Assembly (NCBI GenBank): GCA_036924285.1
Contig: JAYKYS010000024.1
Span: 1,488,001-1,552,000 of the forward strand
DNA length: 64,000 nt
Origin: Asterella californica
Lineage: Eukaryota; Streptophyta; Marchantiopsida; Marchantiales; Aytoniaceae
Reading direction: 5' to 3'
Below are positions 24,882 through 34,400 of this stretch, piece after piece (positions within the stretch are counted from its first letter, which is position 1; each line of letters begins with the position of its first letter). Both the position numbers and the translations under genes were made by a program. Below the pieces are notes generated by a model. That model searched no databases, was not told where the DNA came from, and was given only the letters and a program-made list of their open reading frames with translations.

Positions 24882-26150
24882 CTAATGATGTTCTTGCCGC
24901 CAAGTAAACCTCCTTCCCTTTCTCAGAAGTGCATACAGAGGCTCGACAATGTGTGCATAATGAGGAATACTCACACGAAAGAACACACAAGCTCCCAAGA
25001 ACCGTCGAACCTCAGTGATGTTGGTGCAGTCAGCTATCCTTGCTATAGCATCTACCTTCTCTGGATTCAGACGTCTCTCAAAAGTACCACACAAATGACC
25101 CACCACCACAATCTCTGACATACCAAAACGAGATTTGGTACCTGATAGAGTGAGGTGTACCTCCTCCAAACGCATCAGAATCTTCTCCACATCCCGAATG
25201 TGGTCTGCAACGAACTTTCTGCAACCATCAGAAGTCACAGCTTCGTCCTTGTCTTCCACCGGACAGCCTTTCATGGGAATATCATCCAGAAACGGAATAG
25301 TGACCTCAGGTACAAACTCTCGTAACACCTTATGCATCGCATTCTGCATATGGGCTACTGAGTTTGTCGCGCCCTGAGGAAGAGTACACAACCGCATCAA
25401 TCCCAAAGGTGTACGCATGGTAGTCAAGTCTCTACTCTCCAAAGCAAGCTGGAACTGATCATAACCTGAAAACAGATCTCCAATAGAATAGATTGACCTT
25501 CCAGCAAACGCCTCAGCTACTTCATCAACCACAGGTCCTGTTCCAACATTTCGAATCGTGATGTTGTTGGCAGGCTGCAAGTCTTGGATGAAGCGCAGAG
25601 CTCTTGTCTTCTTAGGTACTGTGAACCATCGGCTAGAGTACGGAGCCATAGATGGTTCAAGAATACCCATCCGCATCCTCTCCTTCAGTAACTCAATCAC
25701 CTTTGGTAGCAAGGCACTAGGGACTGGAATCGGCTTCAAGTCCCAAGGTACGTGAGGAACAGTGAAGATAACCATTGGAGCTATCACACTGGGATCTACA
25801 CAACCTATCTCCTCAGCCGAGAAAGAAAATGCCTTACCATGGCTAACTATCATCTGTTCAAAAGCTCGTTTCTCCTCTTCAGTCAAGAAGCCACCCCCTC
25901 TTATCAGAAGCTGCTCGAGTGTCTCCTGAGTAAACTTGTGTCCTACATGTGTAGGATCTCTAAGCACAGGCTCAGCCGCCGCTAACTCCATCTGCTGCTG
26001 AGAATTAACAAGTAATTGGGTCGTCACATGTCTCACCTTCCTTGCTACAGCTTTGTACTTGCCGTGTACTTCTGCTTCCTGATGAGAGCCACACCAACAG
26101 ACTGCATCCTTCCATCCATTCTCCAGTCTTGGATGAGGATGATATCGCAA
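24882..26150 (-). CDS. Gypsy reverse transcriptase part of pol
   Basis: The frame holds a gypsy reverse transcriptase: LLKERMRMGILEPS, SSRWFTVPKK, RFIQDLQPANNITIRN, SIGDLFSGYDQFQLAL, the catalytic FLDD (codons 25292-25281), and the thumb region EVRRFLGACVFFRVSIPHYA. It ends at an in-frame TAG (24882-24884) after WRQEHH, with the RNase H frame continuing two codons later. The CAG-like context suggests a nonsense mutation, though readthrough cannot be excluded. The frame is open to about 26190, where a TGA separates it from the protease remnant. Confidence 0.9.
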   Translation of the reverse strand: MRYHPHPRLENGWKDAVCWCGSHQEAEVHGKYKAVARKVRHVTTQLLVNSQQQMELAAAEPVLRDPTHVGHKFTQETLEQLLIRGGGFLTEEEKRAFEQMIVSHGKAFSFSAEEIGCVDPSVIAPMVIFTVPHVPWDLKPIPVPSALLPKVIELLKERMRMGILEPSMAPYSSRWFTVPKKTRALRFIQDLQPANNITIRNVGTGPVVDEVAEAFAGRSIYSIGDLFSGYDQFQLALESRDLTTMRTPLGLMRLCTLPQGATNSVAHMQNAMHKVLREFVPEVTIPFLDDIPMKGCPVEDKDEAVTSDGCRKFVADHIRDVEKILMRLEEVHLTLSGTKSRFGMSEIVVVGHLCGTFERRLNPEKVDAIARIADCTNITEVRRFLGACVFFRVSIPHYAHIVEPLYALLRKGRRFTWRQEHH

Positions 26151-26520
26151 GTACGAGACAATCTCCTCATAGACTTCACGAGAATGGAAAAAGGATCACC
26201 ACCCTACCTCCCATATGTTCCATCAACCTATCTACATCATCCAGCCAACGAACAAAAGAGTGTATACCTACAAACTCCTCATAAACACCAGAAATCATCT
26301 CATCTTCATCAGAACTCCTGTACAACGCAGATTTGTTGCACATCTCTCCATCTACCTTCTACTCTTCTCAGTCGAATCCTCTATCTGCGTGAACTCACTC
26401 CAATCATCAGAACTGAAAGTCATCAAACCAGATTTCTAACTATGTACAGTACAACTACTTTCTGAATCTTGAGCAGCCTCTCTCATCAGCCTCCTGTGAT
26501 CCCTCAGGCTGCTCAAGCGA

Positions 26521-26839
26521 GATCATAGTAGCAGTAGATCTATCACTCTTGCTATCCCGTCCTACGAGAGTGGTTTCTGAAAACCCTTACTCCTACAGAT
26601 AGGAGAATCCTTCAAGGTCTGTCGGTTTCGTTCGTGGTTCGTACGAACGGTCAGAAACTGCACAGAACGTCTATCATCTGGACTACAGATCCTAGCATAA
26701 TGAGATCCGTCATCCATCACCTTGGTCTCCATTCGAACGGCAGTGATGTAAGACTAACCAAAAATCACAGGATATGAAACAGAAGATTGCACGAAGAAGT
26801 GCTGATCTACATCCACATCACCTATCTTCACCTTCACGT
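26521..26839 (-). pseudogene. Gypsy aspartic protease, C-terminal remnant
   Basis: Directly inside the 5' LTR the - strand reads VKVKIGDVDVDQHFFVQ, then VSYPVIFG, a stop (TAG near 26765), then SYITAVRMETKVMDDGS. This matches the C-terminal part of gypsy retropepsins (HFFVQ...PVILG-Q/R-PY). The catalytic DTG part is absent. A poorly conserved linker with further stops leads to the reverse transcriptase. Confidence 0.75.
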
Positions 26840-28156
26840 TGTCGGGTTGAGAGTTTTCCTCAAGAAGGGCGAACCTTCTGGCTGTGATATGAACTTGAAG
26901 GCTGTGTTCAATCTACTAAGGGAAGCGTTGGGCTTCAAGTTGTGGCTGGTTTACTCACAGGATAGGCTTCAGGTCTCAAGGTGATACTGAAAAACACTCA
27001 TATAAGTCCCTTGGCTCTTCAAATATGTTCAGGAAGCAAAGTTCAGACTTAACTAGCAGATAAGATCAGATGGTGAACTTTGACACTCAGGATTGAGAAA
27101 TATGTGAAGGTTCAGGCTTCAGAACTCTTCCTACATGTCAATGAGGTCCTACTGGATACACATACGGAATTTCAGCTTCAGATCAATTCAGAGCACTAAG
27201 ATATGAGCAGAAACTTTCTGAGTAGAGAAATAACGGCAGTTTCTGGTACCCAGACAACTATTTCGACCTATAACAGGGAACTGGCTCGATCACTTTGGGA
27301 AATTCTTACAGGATTTGCAGTACACAGCTTGCTGAACACTCCTGTGAAGTTGGGCCTCCTGATTCCACACAGAACTCCAGATCTCGCTCTCTGAAGTTTT
27401 TGTTCTAGATTGAGAGCTTTTCGGACCCCCTCTACTTCAGCAGCCGCCCTGAATTACTCAGTAACTCAATTGACATGAAAATTTGGAGATAGTCGTAGCC
27501 CTGATGACAGTGCGCACAACCACGAAGGTATGAAGCGATTTTCTCAATTCTGCTGCAAATGACACTCAAAACACCAAATTCAACAAAAGTGTTGCAATTC
27601 TGACACAAATCGAACTTCAATCAGCCATAACTCCTTCTTTATTGCTCCAAATCGATCAAACTTTTCGCTGACAGTGCTTGGCACGACGAGCTCTTTCTCC
27701 CTGTGCTCTCAGATTTTGAAGTGTCCTCACCAGTTGCTCGAAATCCACTCTAGAGCTCTGTTTCTAAACTTAGAGTTTTACAAAAGACAAAAATGGACCA
27801 ATGGGAGTTCATAGCTCCATTTGGTTGTCATTTTGTGCCTTAAACTACCTGGTAACTTTTCTACACTCATAGGCAACCACGTCAAGCCCCCTAGAGTGCC
27901 AGCGTAAAACCTAAATTACCTAAAACTACACGCAGCCCTGAAAGTAACTTGAAATTAGCTAGAAAGCGTGCATGGGTAACACGTAGGTACAACCCATGAA
28001 CTTAAACTCTATCTACATGGCAAATCAACCTACTAAGACCCAAATATATAACATCTTCAAGTGTCGACATCTCTGAGGTCCTAACTCTACTCAGAGAGAC
28101 TAACGCTTGACAGAGAAGTGAATTATTTACAATGTAAAATAATTCACATCACGACA
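26840..28156 (-). repeat. Gypsy 5' LTR
   Basis: This 1,317-bp partner of 21561-22879 has the same TGTCG...CGACA termini. Differences are concentrated in the first 300 bp and near 27385-27415. No primer-binding site lies beside it. Confidence 0.92.
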
Positions 28157-28553
28157 ACGCGGTCACAGTACGAGAGAAAGGGTCCACCTCTTCTCTTCTG
28201 TTGACTGTTACGACAAGAGTTGACATCCATCTTAGATACCCACGACTGACGGAATCGCTAAGTTCCTCTTCTGTTCTCTATAGCTTGGTCTTCACTACTT
28301 ACCCCGGTTTCTCTTCCTTGTCTTACATCGCCTCAGATAGAATATGACGGATTCTTACCGTGATGATGTTTACCAAGACGATTAGATCATGTTTCTCTTG
28401 GTTGCACACTTCTGTCTCTGATTGATGAGTTTGGGCTCTGATTCTCTCACGGCGGGAGTACAACACGACTTGGCAAGGAAGAAAGAGATGTAGCACAACA
28501 GATTTTCATGCTGGCAGCGAAGAAAAAGGAAGGGAACTTGGGTGTTGATACGT
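28157..28553. other. Flank between gypsy and transposase, unidentified
   Basis: About 400 bp right of the gypsy insertion. No frame is recognisable. It may be the continuation of the DNA left of 21557, since the two sides share the ACGC target duplication. Confidence 0.4.
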
Positions 28554-30837
28554 ACGAGATATATGATGGAGTCTGATCACTGCGAAGTTACTCGTAATCG
28601 TGATCGTGTGAAATGTCATTGTCCATACAAGTGTTCTTTGCTCCCAGCCGGTTTCGCTTTAGTTCCTGAGTCCACAGCAAGATTTCATCAGAAAAAATCG
28701 ATTCAGAATGTTGTGTGCTCCACAATAGTTCCACCTCAAGAGGAAACGGTCATATCTGATAGAGTAGCAGTTCGTCCCCGTCGGGTTCTCTGCTTTTGTA
28801 GTTCTTGTGGTCAAAACGGTCAATGGATTACCGAGCGATCTCATCATAGACACGACCGAATCTCTTTTTGGAAAGCTAGATTATCTACACATATATCAGT
28901 TAATTTCGTAGAATCGATAGAGGAAGAACCGATAAACCGATAGAAGAAGAACCGATACATATGCATACTGCTCATGAACCATCGACTCCTATTAGTACTA
29001 ACTTGGATGTCATCTTTGTTAGAAGCTATCCAAATCTTAGTGAGTCGGCACATCATAGCAATGTTGATGACTTATTCAATGTATTTCCAGTAGAGTTTGA
29101 TGAAGCAGTGCAAGAGAAAGTAGTAGAGATCTTTTCATTGTTAGATTTTCACAAAGTTTCCATTACATTACACTCAAAGTCACTGAAACTCTTATTTGGT
29201 GATATCGGACGAAGACAAGATTCAAGAATATCGGGAATATCTAGAGATTACTCAAGAGATATTCCTCGAATAGCACCAACGGATTACAAGAGCATGTCGT
29301 GGGCTAGAATGTTAACACTTGCAGGGAACTCTTGGGTGGGAGGATGTAGTGGTGAGAATGCACCATCTTCATGGCGTAAGTTAATGAAAACTTATGATCA
29401 ACTAGGGATGGTCAAACCTGAAAGATGGTATATGTGTAACGGTACATCATCTTCACCTCATGTGCATGTGACAATCGGACCGGATGATAATCTTACTTTG
29501 TGTTCTGTTTGAGGTTGTAGTAGTCCAATCTTTGATATGATCAGATTTGATTATATTCCCATAGGGTCAATTTTGAAACCAATGTTTGAAAGTCGAACAT
29601 TCTGTCACGACATGTTGAAACTTTGGAGACAAAGAAACGATTGGATGGGGAAGGATGTCGATTATGAACCAACATCAATCTATGAGTTTTGACATGGAAG
29701 TAAGTTTCGTCAGTATCAGAACTTTTGGAGTCCAAATACGTAGTGGTCTCCACCTGTTAGAAATCTAGAATGTAGAAAAGTTTACAGACTGTGGCCGACA
29801 GTATGTGAAGAATTACAAGATCAGACTAACTATGATGCAAAAACACAATGTTACAGGTTTCGTTGTGTTCAGTGTTCCATAGAGATTATCCATTCTCGGA
29901 CTTACGCCCAGGTATGTTTATTACATCACGTCACGTCATACTGCATGTCTTCAAATGTATATATGATCTTTATAGAACAACACTAACACTAACTTTTTGT
30001 TTCTTGTGAATTTTCAAGGAGAACCACTGAACGTAGCCTTAATCACTAGGATGGTTTTCAAGCAGCTACCACAACCCAAAGGATTGCTGGACGGTTGAAA
30101 TATCAGTACTAAATGCTTGTAAAACTCCAGTATCTAACAGTTTATTGGCTAAACTAATCCCTATACTCTTTATCCAGATGGCATCGAAGCTTATACAGAA
30201 ACTGAAAGACTCTCATATCTTAGAGGCTTTCCTGAAGCCGATGTATTTTGATTTGGAGAGATCATTTATAGATGGTTTTTGTGTATCATATATACTTGTA
30301 GGTGATTATAGTATCCGTAGGCAAATAGGAAGTGACATCAGAGTTAGAGTCATGCTCATGAGTTGGACAGGTGACTTACCCGCACAATGTAAAGTGTCCG
30401 GCACTTTGTTCAAAGGCTATAGTGGTTGTCGCCGATGCATCCCCATGTCTGTGATGGTGAATGGATAGATTGTTTATCTTGATAATAGATATCAAGCTCG
30501 ATATTCTCCGGAAAAGAGGAAAGTGAAAGATATGAAGAAGTTAGGGTTACTGCTTCAATCAACGACTCGGGAGGAGAAGAAAGAAGATTACCGCAGACAT
30601 AGTGGTTTGGCTTATTTGACTCAGCAGTGGAGTTTGAATGATCTGTATGATTTTGATATATCCAGAGATAATTTACACGACGTAATGCATTTGCTTGTGC
30701 TGAATGCTTTGAAGAACTTTAATGATCAGTTTGTCGGTGTCTTGAATCCGAAGCAGGTGAAGGTGTTACAACAAGTACTTCTACAACTCACCAGAAAGAG
30801 ACCTGCTGGATTGGGAGATCGATGGCTACGACCTCCT

Positions 30838-32187
30838 ACAAAAAAAAAAGAGATGTTCAAGTTGTCTTTCTACAAAGCCGAAGAACATCAATTGTTCATG
30901 ATGTATTATTTACCATCAATTCTAGAAGAACTTGGATTTGATATTGATTCTTACTATGGTAAGATCGTATCTCTTTTAAATCAATTATGTCGGATTTTCT
31001 TCATCACGTCTCAAAAATATGGATGGACATTCGAGATGTTAGAGAATGCTCGGCAACTTTGTCTAGCATGGTGAGTACTCAGTGAAGAACACGATGGTCC
31101 TAATTTCAGAATTCTGGAACATATTCTTGATAACTCACAAATCTCTTGTTTTTATTTCGTCTCACAAGCAATGATATGAAAAATCTCCATAAGTAAATGC
31201 ATAGACTACTTAAGTACATTAGTATTCTACAGATAATTTAGAATCTTTGTTTCATATTTTTTTTTTGTTTTTGGTTTCAAATTCTCGATTATCTCATAGA
31301 TAATCGAGAATTTGCTGGGATGTGCAGGGGCAGGCGAAGTCTTTGATGACATACTTCGTCATGGTCATCATGGCTATTTCTGGTACTATGCATTTGAATG
31401 GATGGTTCGTGGATACAACGCTATTCCAACTAACAGCAGGACGTCAGAGATGACTTACATCAAGTACTTATGTCAGCAGTTATTTACCGTATGTTATGCG
31501 CAAGATCGACGAAAAAGAAAGAGATGTTCAAGTTGTCTTTCTACAAAGCCGAAGAACATCAGTTGTTCATGATGTATTATTTACCATCAATTCTAGAAGA
31601 ACTTGGATTTGATATTGATTCTTACTATGGTAAGATCGTATCTCTTTTAAATCAATTATGTCGGATTTTCTTCATCATGTCTCAAAAATATGGATGGACA
31701 TTCGAGATGTTAGAGAATGCTCGGCAACTTTGTCTAGCATGGTGAGTACTCAGTGAAGAACACGATGGTCCGAATTTCAGAATTCTGGAACATATTCTTG
31801 ATAACTCACAAATCTCTTGTTTTTATTTCGTCTCACAAGCAATGATATGAAAAATCTCCATAAGTAAATGCATAGACTACTTAAGTACATTAGTATTCTA
31901 CAGATAATTTAGAATCTTTGTTTCATATTGTTTTTTTGTTTTTGGTTTCAAATTCTCGATTATCTCATAGACAATCGAGAATTTGCTGGGATGTGCAGGG
32001 GCAGGCGAAGTCTTTGATGACATACTTCGTCATGGTCATCATGGCTATTTCTGATGCTATGCATTTGAATGGATGGTTCGTGGATACAACGCTATTCCAA
32101 CTAACAGCAGGACGTCAGAGATGACTTACACCAAGTACTTATGTCGGCAGTTATTTACCGTATATTATGCGCAAGATCGACGAGATT
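30838..32187 (+). repeat. About 676-bp tandem duplication within the transposase
   Basis: The block beginning AAAGAGATGTTCAAG (about 30845) and ending CGCAAGATCGACGA (about 31512) restarts directly at about 31513 and ends near 32187. Units are about 98-99% identical. Each includes the end of one exon, the whole intron and the next exon (start of the HGYFWYYAFEW region). The right unit has TGATGCTATG in place of TGGTACTATG, which creates a stop. Confidence 0.9.
31072..31327 (+). other. Transposase intron with hairpin near its 3' end
   Basis: GTGAGT after the codons for CLAW and GTGCAG before GGCAGGCGAAG give a GT-AG intron that restores the transposase frame. A 14-bp hairpin (31279-31292 with 31300-31313, 7-nt loop) lies just before the acceptor. 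The tandem copy at about 31745-32003 has one mismatch in the stem. Confidence 0.6.
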
Positions 32188-32237
32188 GAGACGGAATTCA
32201 TCGACTTCACCGAATTGTTCGTGATTTAGAATGATCT

Positions 32238-33411
32238 TTGTATCCACGTCATGTGAAACACTATCTTGGATATAAATGCAGTTGTAATACTTGGCATAAT
32301 CAACATGTTAGTGTTGTTTCTAGTGTATCTATAGCATTAGAGTTGAGCAAAAACCTGATGTTATTAGGACAAGAACAGAAAACATATCCATGTTTCAAGA
32401 CTACGCTGAAAGGGATTGGTGTGGGTCCTCATCAATGTAATGAGATAGATATACCACCGAACAAAAAATATGTGAAGTATCTTACTAATTATTGGTCTGA
32501 GAAGGGATTGTTGACAGAGCAGAATAAGGAGCAGTTACGAAATAAAATGCAAATGCTGCGAGAGGTTGTTATCGGGAATTGCTGTTTCAAGATCAGCGAC
32601 AACGTGGTGGTGAGCATGATCAAGCTGAACCTGTTCAACAAACATGGAAGTGTAAACTGACTGGGATGTTCATTCATGAATTTGGAGGACATTTTCAGAT
32701 TTTCTTCGCAAGAAGATGGTACAGTCAAGTCATGGTGGATGCAAGAGGTAGTGATCACTTACACCGCAGTTTCTGAGATTACTGGTATGACTGTTCTTGT
32801 TGAAGATCCTCTGAAGTTTAGTGGAGATAACGTACGTCCGGTTTCCAAACTTTTACATAGATTTTTTCCATAACCTACACAACATAAATGTAGGGGTAAG
32901 CAGTGTATTCGTAGCATATGAATTGAACGATCAGTTCTTCACTCCAGATATTCCTCTTCTCAAGCCAAAAATGCCCGAATGTTGTCCTCCATGGATTGTA
33001 GGAGGTGATTTGGTCATCGCTAAAGCAAGAAACTGGGAGTGTGGAATGCCGATGAGCCTTGCACTAGCAAGGAGAGTGCCGACAGATGCTTATAGTGAAT
33101 TGACTGAAATGTCTAACGTTATCCATTCTCGTAAAGTAGAGTTGAGTTGGCTTGAGGTAGATAATATGAGTACTTTAGAGAGAGAAACAGAAGAGTTTAC
33201 TGTATGTCAACAGGTCACTACTAGTACATGGGCAGATATTTTATCTATAGTGCATCCCACTGAAATCATCGCGGTAGAGTTTGAAACTGTTGGAATTGAG
33301 GAAGTGAGATTGTATCAACCCAAACGTTGGAAAGAGTTGAGTACTTGGTTGAACAGTGTACAGTTAAAACGCACAAATTTTTGTTTTGCAAATACTACAG
33401 GAAAAGTTTAG
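32238..33411 (+). pseudogene. Unidentified frames downstream of the transposase
   Basis: Two frames on the transposase strand lie here: 32238-32660 (KGIGVGPHQCNEIDIPPNK, then KYLTNYWSEKGLL) and 32821-33411. The latter reads SSVFVAYELNDQFFTPDIPL, MPECCPPWIVGGDLVIAK and ends with TNFCFANTTGKV. They may be the transposase C-terminus or a second element gene. I do not recognise a family. The short spacer 32660-32820 changes frame. Confidence 0.35.
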
Positions 33412-33494
33412 TAAATAAAGAGAATTACCTTGGAAGCACACGTCTGTGATGATATGAATTACGAGTGTTTCGCCTTGACACTGACTTGGTGTTG

Positions 33495-34088
33495 TCATAG
33501 CTGGGTGACGGAGTGTCTATCCCAGAAATCTAGGACGCTCCATGGATTCTCCGCTTGCACCAGCTCATGCACAACCTTCTCGAGCTGAACGGTTTTTCTC
33601 AAGAGAGCGTGCAGACTGAAAGTAAGCGAACCAAACGAGAGCATGTCGACTGAGTTGCCGATGATCAGAGATGCTGGCTGGAGTCTAGTCGAGGCAATAA
33701 AGTCTCGACCGTGTCCTCGAAACTTTGCTCGAATCGATCCATTGTCCACTTGAGATTCAGAGGGCTTCCATCCACATGACGACGTGAGTGATTGAGCACC
33801 AGAAGAGGATGTAGCGCTCGTGGCTGCTCGTCTTGTTGTGGAGCTTGTTGCTGTTTTTCCACGTTTGTCGAGGTATGAAGCTCCCTTTCATGAATCTGGA
33901 TTTCAAAGTACTAAATCCTTCAGACGACAGCAGCCACTCGGTCTATTAACATTCAGCTGCAAAACCTGCTGGAGAGGATCGGTGGTGGACATAACTTCTT
34001 CTATGAGGCGGCCAAAGAGCTCCGCAGAGGCTCCAACAGTTTCTGCATGTGCTCGGTCAAACAATCCTCCGTTGTGCAATAACACCAA
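33495..34088 (-). pseudogene. Unidentified - strand frames beside D2 right copy
   Basis: Read from right to left, 34088-33903 gives VMSTTDPLQQVLQLNVNRPS and 33749-33495 gives RLQPASLIIGNSVDMLSFGS, ending in ENPWSVLDFWDRHSVTQL. Stops separate them. The composition is protein-like, but I recognise no family. They lie where transcription from the Roco-type upstream region in the D2 right copy would lead, so a gene remnant is possible. Confidence 0.25.
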
Positions 34089-34400
34089 TAGAAGTTTAGA
34101 TAGTGCAAAATGAGTATAATATAATTCATACGTTCTTTATAGCACCATTTGATCTATATAGTTGAAAATAGCACCTTGTCAAGCACTTTATGGACGGGCA
34201 AGGTAAGGATTTTCTGACAGATATGGACTTTTTGTCTGCACAAAAAATACCAGGAGAAGTTTAGTTGGTGCAAAATGAGGATAATACGATTCGTGAGCTC
34301 TGTATAGCACCACTTGATATACAGAGTTGAAAATAGCACCTTGTGAAGCACCTGTGAAGCACCTTAAAGACAGGCAAGGTAAAGGAATTTCATTTTTCAC
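34083..34400. repeat. Diverged tandem repeat, unit about 165 bp
   Basis: Two units share the order GAAGTTTAG(A/T)T, GTGCAAAATGAG, TATAGCACCA, TTGAAAATAGCACCTTGT and GGCAAGGTAA. They start near 34090 and 34255. The second unit has an extra GTGAAGCACCT repeat. No coding sense was seen. Confidence 0.75.

Larger units (their letters stand above)
21561..28156 (-). mobile_element. Ty3-gypsy retrotransposon with two LTRs, gag deleted
   Basis: A 6.6-kb element on the - strand. The LTRs at 21561-22879 and 26840-28156 match closely, roughly 2-3% different by eye. Internal order along the - strand is protease remnant, reverse transcriptase, RNase H and integrase, which is the gypsy order. A 4-bp target duplication ACGC flanks it (21557-21560 and 28157-28160). 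The 5' LTR (right side) directly abuts the C-terminal part of the protease, so the primer site, gag and protease start are gone. It cannot be autonomous. The integrase carries a GPY/F-type module (RWFGPYVV) but no clear chromodomain. Confidence 0.92.
28554..32220 (+). pseudogene. TNP2-type (EnSpm/CACTA) transposase, decayed
   Basis: Successive frames reconstruct a TNP2-like transposase of a cut-and-paste DNA element. An N-terminal Cys/His part (CHCPYKCS, STARFHQKK) is followed by SRTFCHDMLKLWRQRNDW, KDCWTVEISVLNA, RVMLMSWTGDLPAQCKV, GCRRC and then DNLHDVMHLLVLNALKNF. The C-terminal part is KAEEHQLFMMYYLPSILEEL, LLNQLCRIFF, HGYFWYYAFEWMVRGYNAIP and TNSRTSEM. At least one intron (about 31072-31327) is recognisable. 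Stops and frameshifts occur near 29690, 29740, 30050 and 30467, and an internal duplication scrambles the 3' half. No terminal inverted repeats were identified, so element borders are unknown. Confidence 0.75.

Noticed and set aside
21561..28156. Two 1.3-kb repeats as independent dispersed repeats or CRISPR-like units
   Set aside because: They flank one pol region, have TG...CA ends, a polypurine tract and a shared target duplication, so they are LTRs.
28430..28540. Possible copia primer site on the - strand (GGGCTCTGATT)
   Set aside because: Only partly matches the site and no LTR end is next to it.
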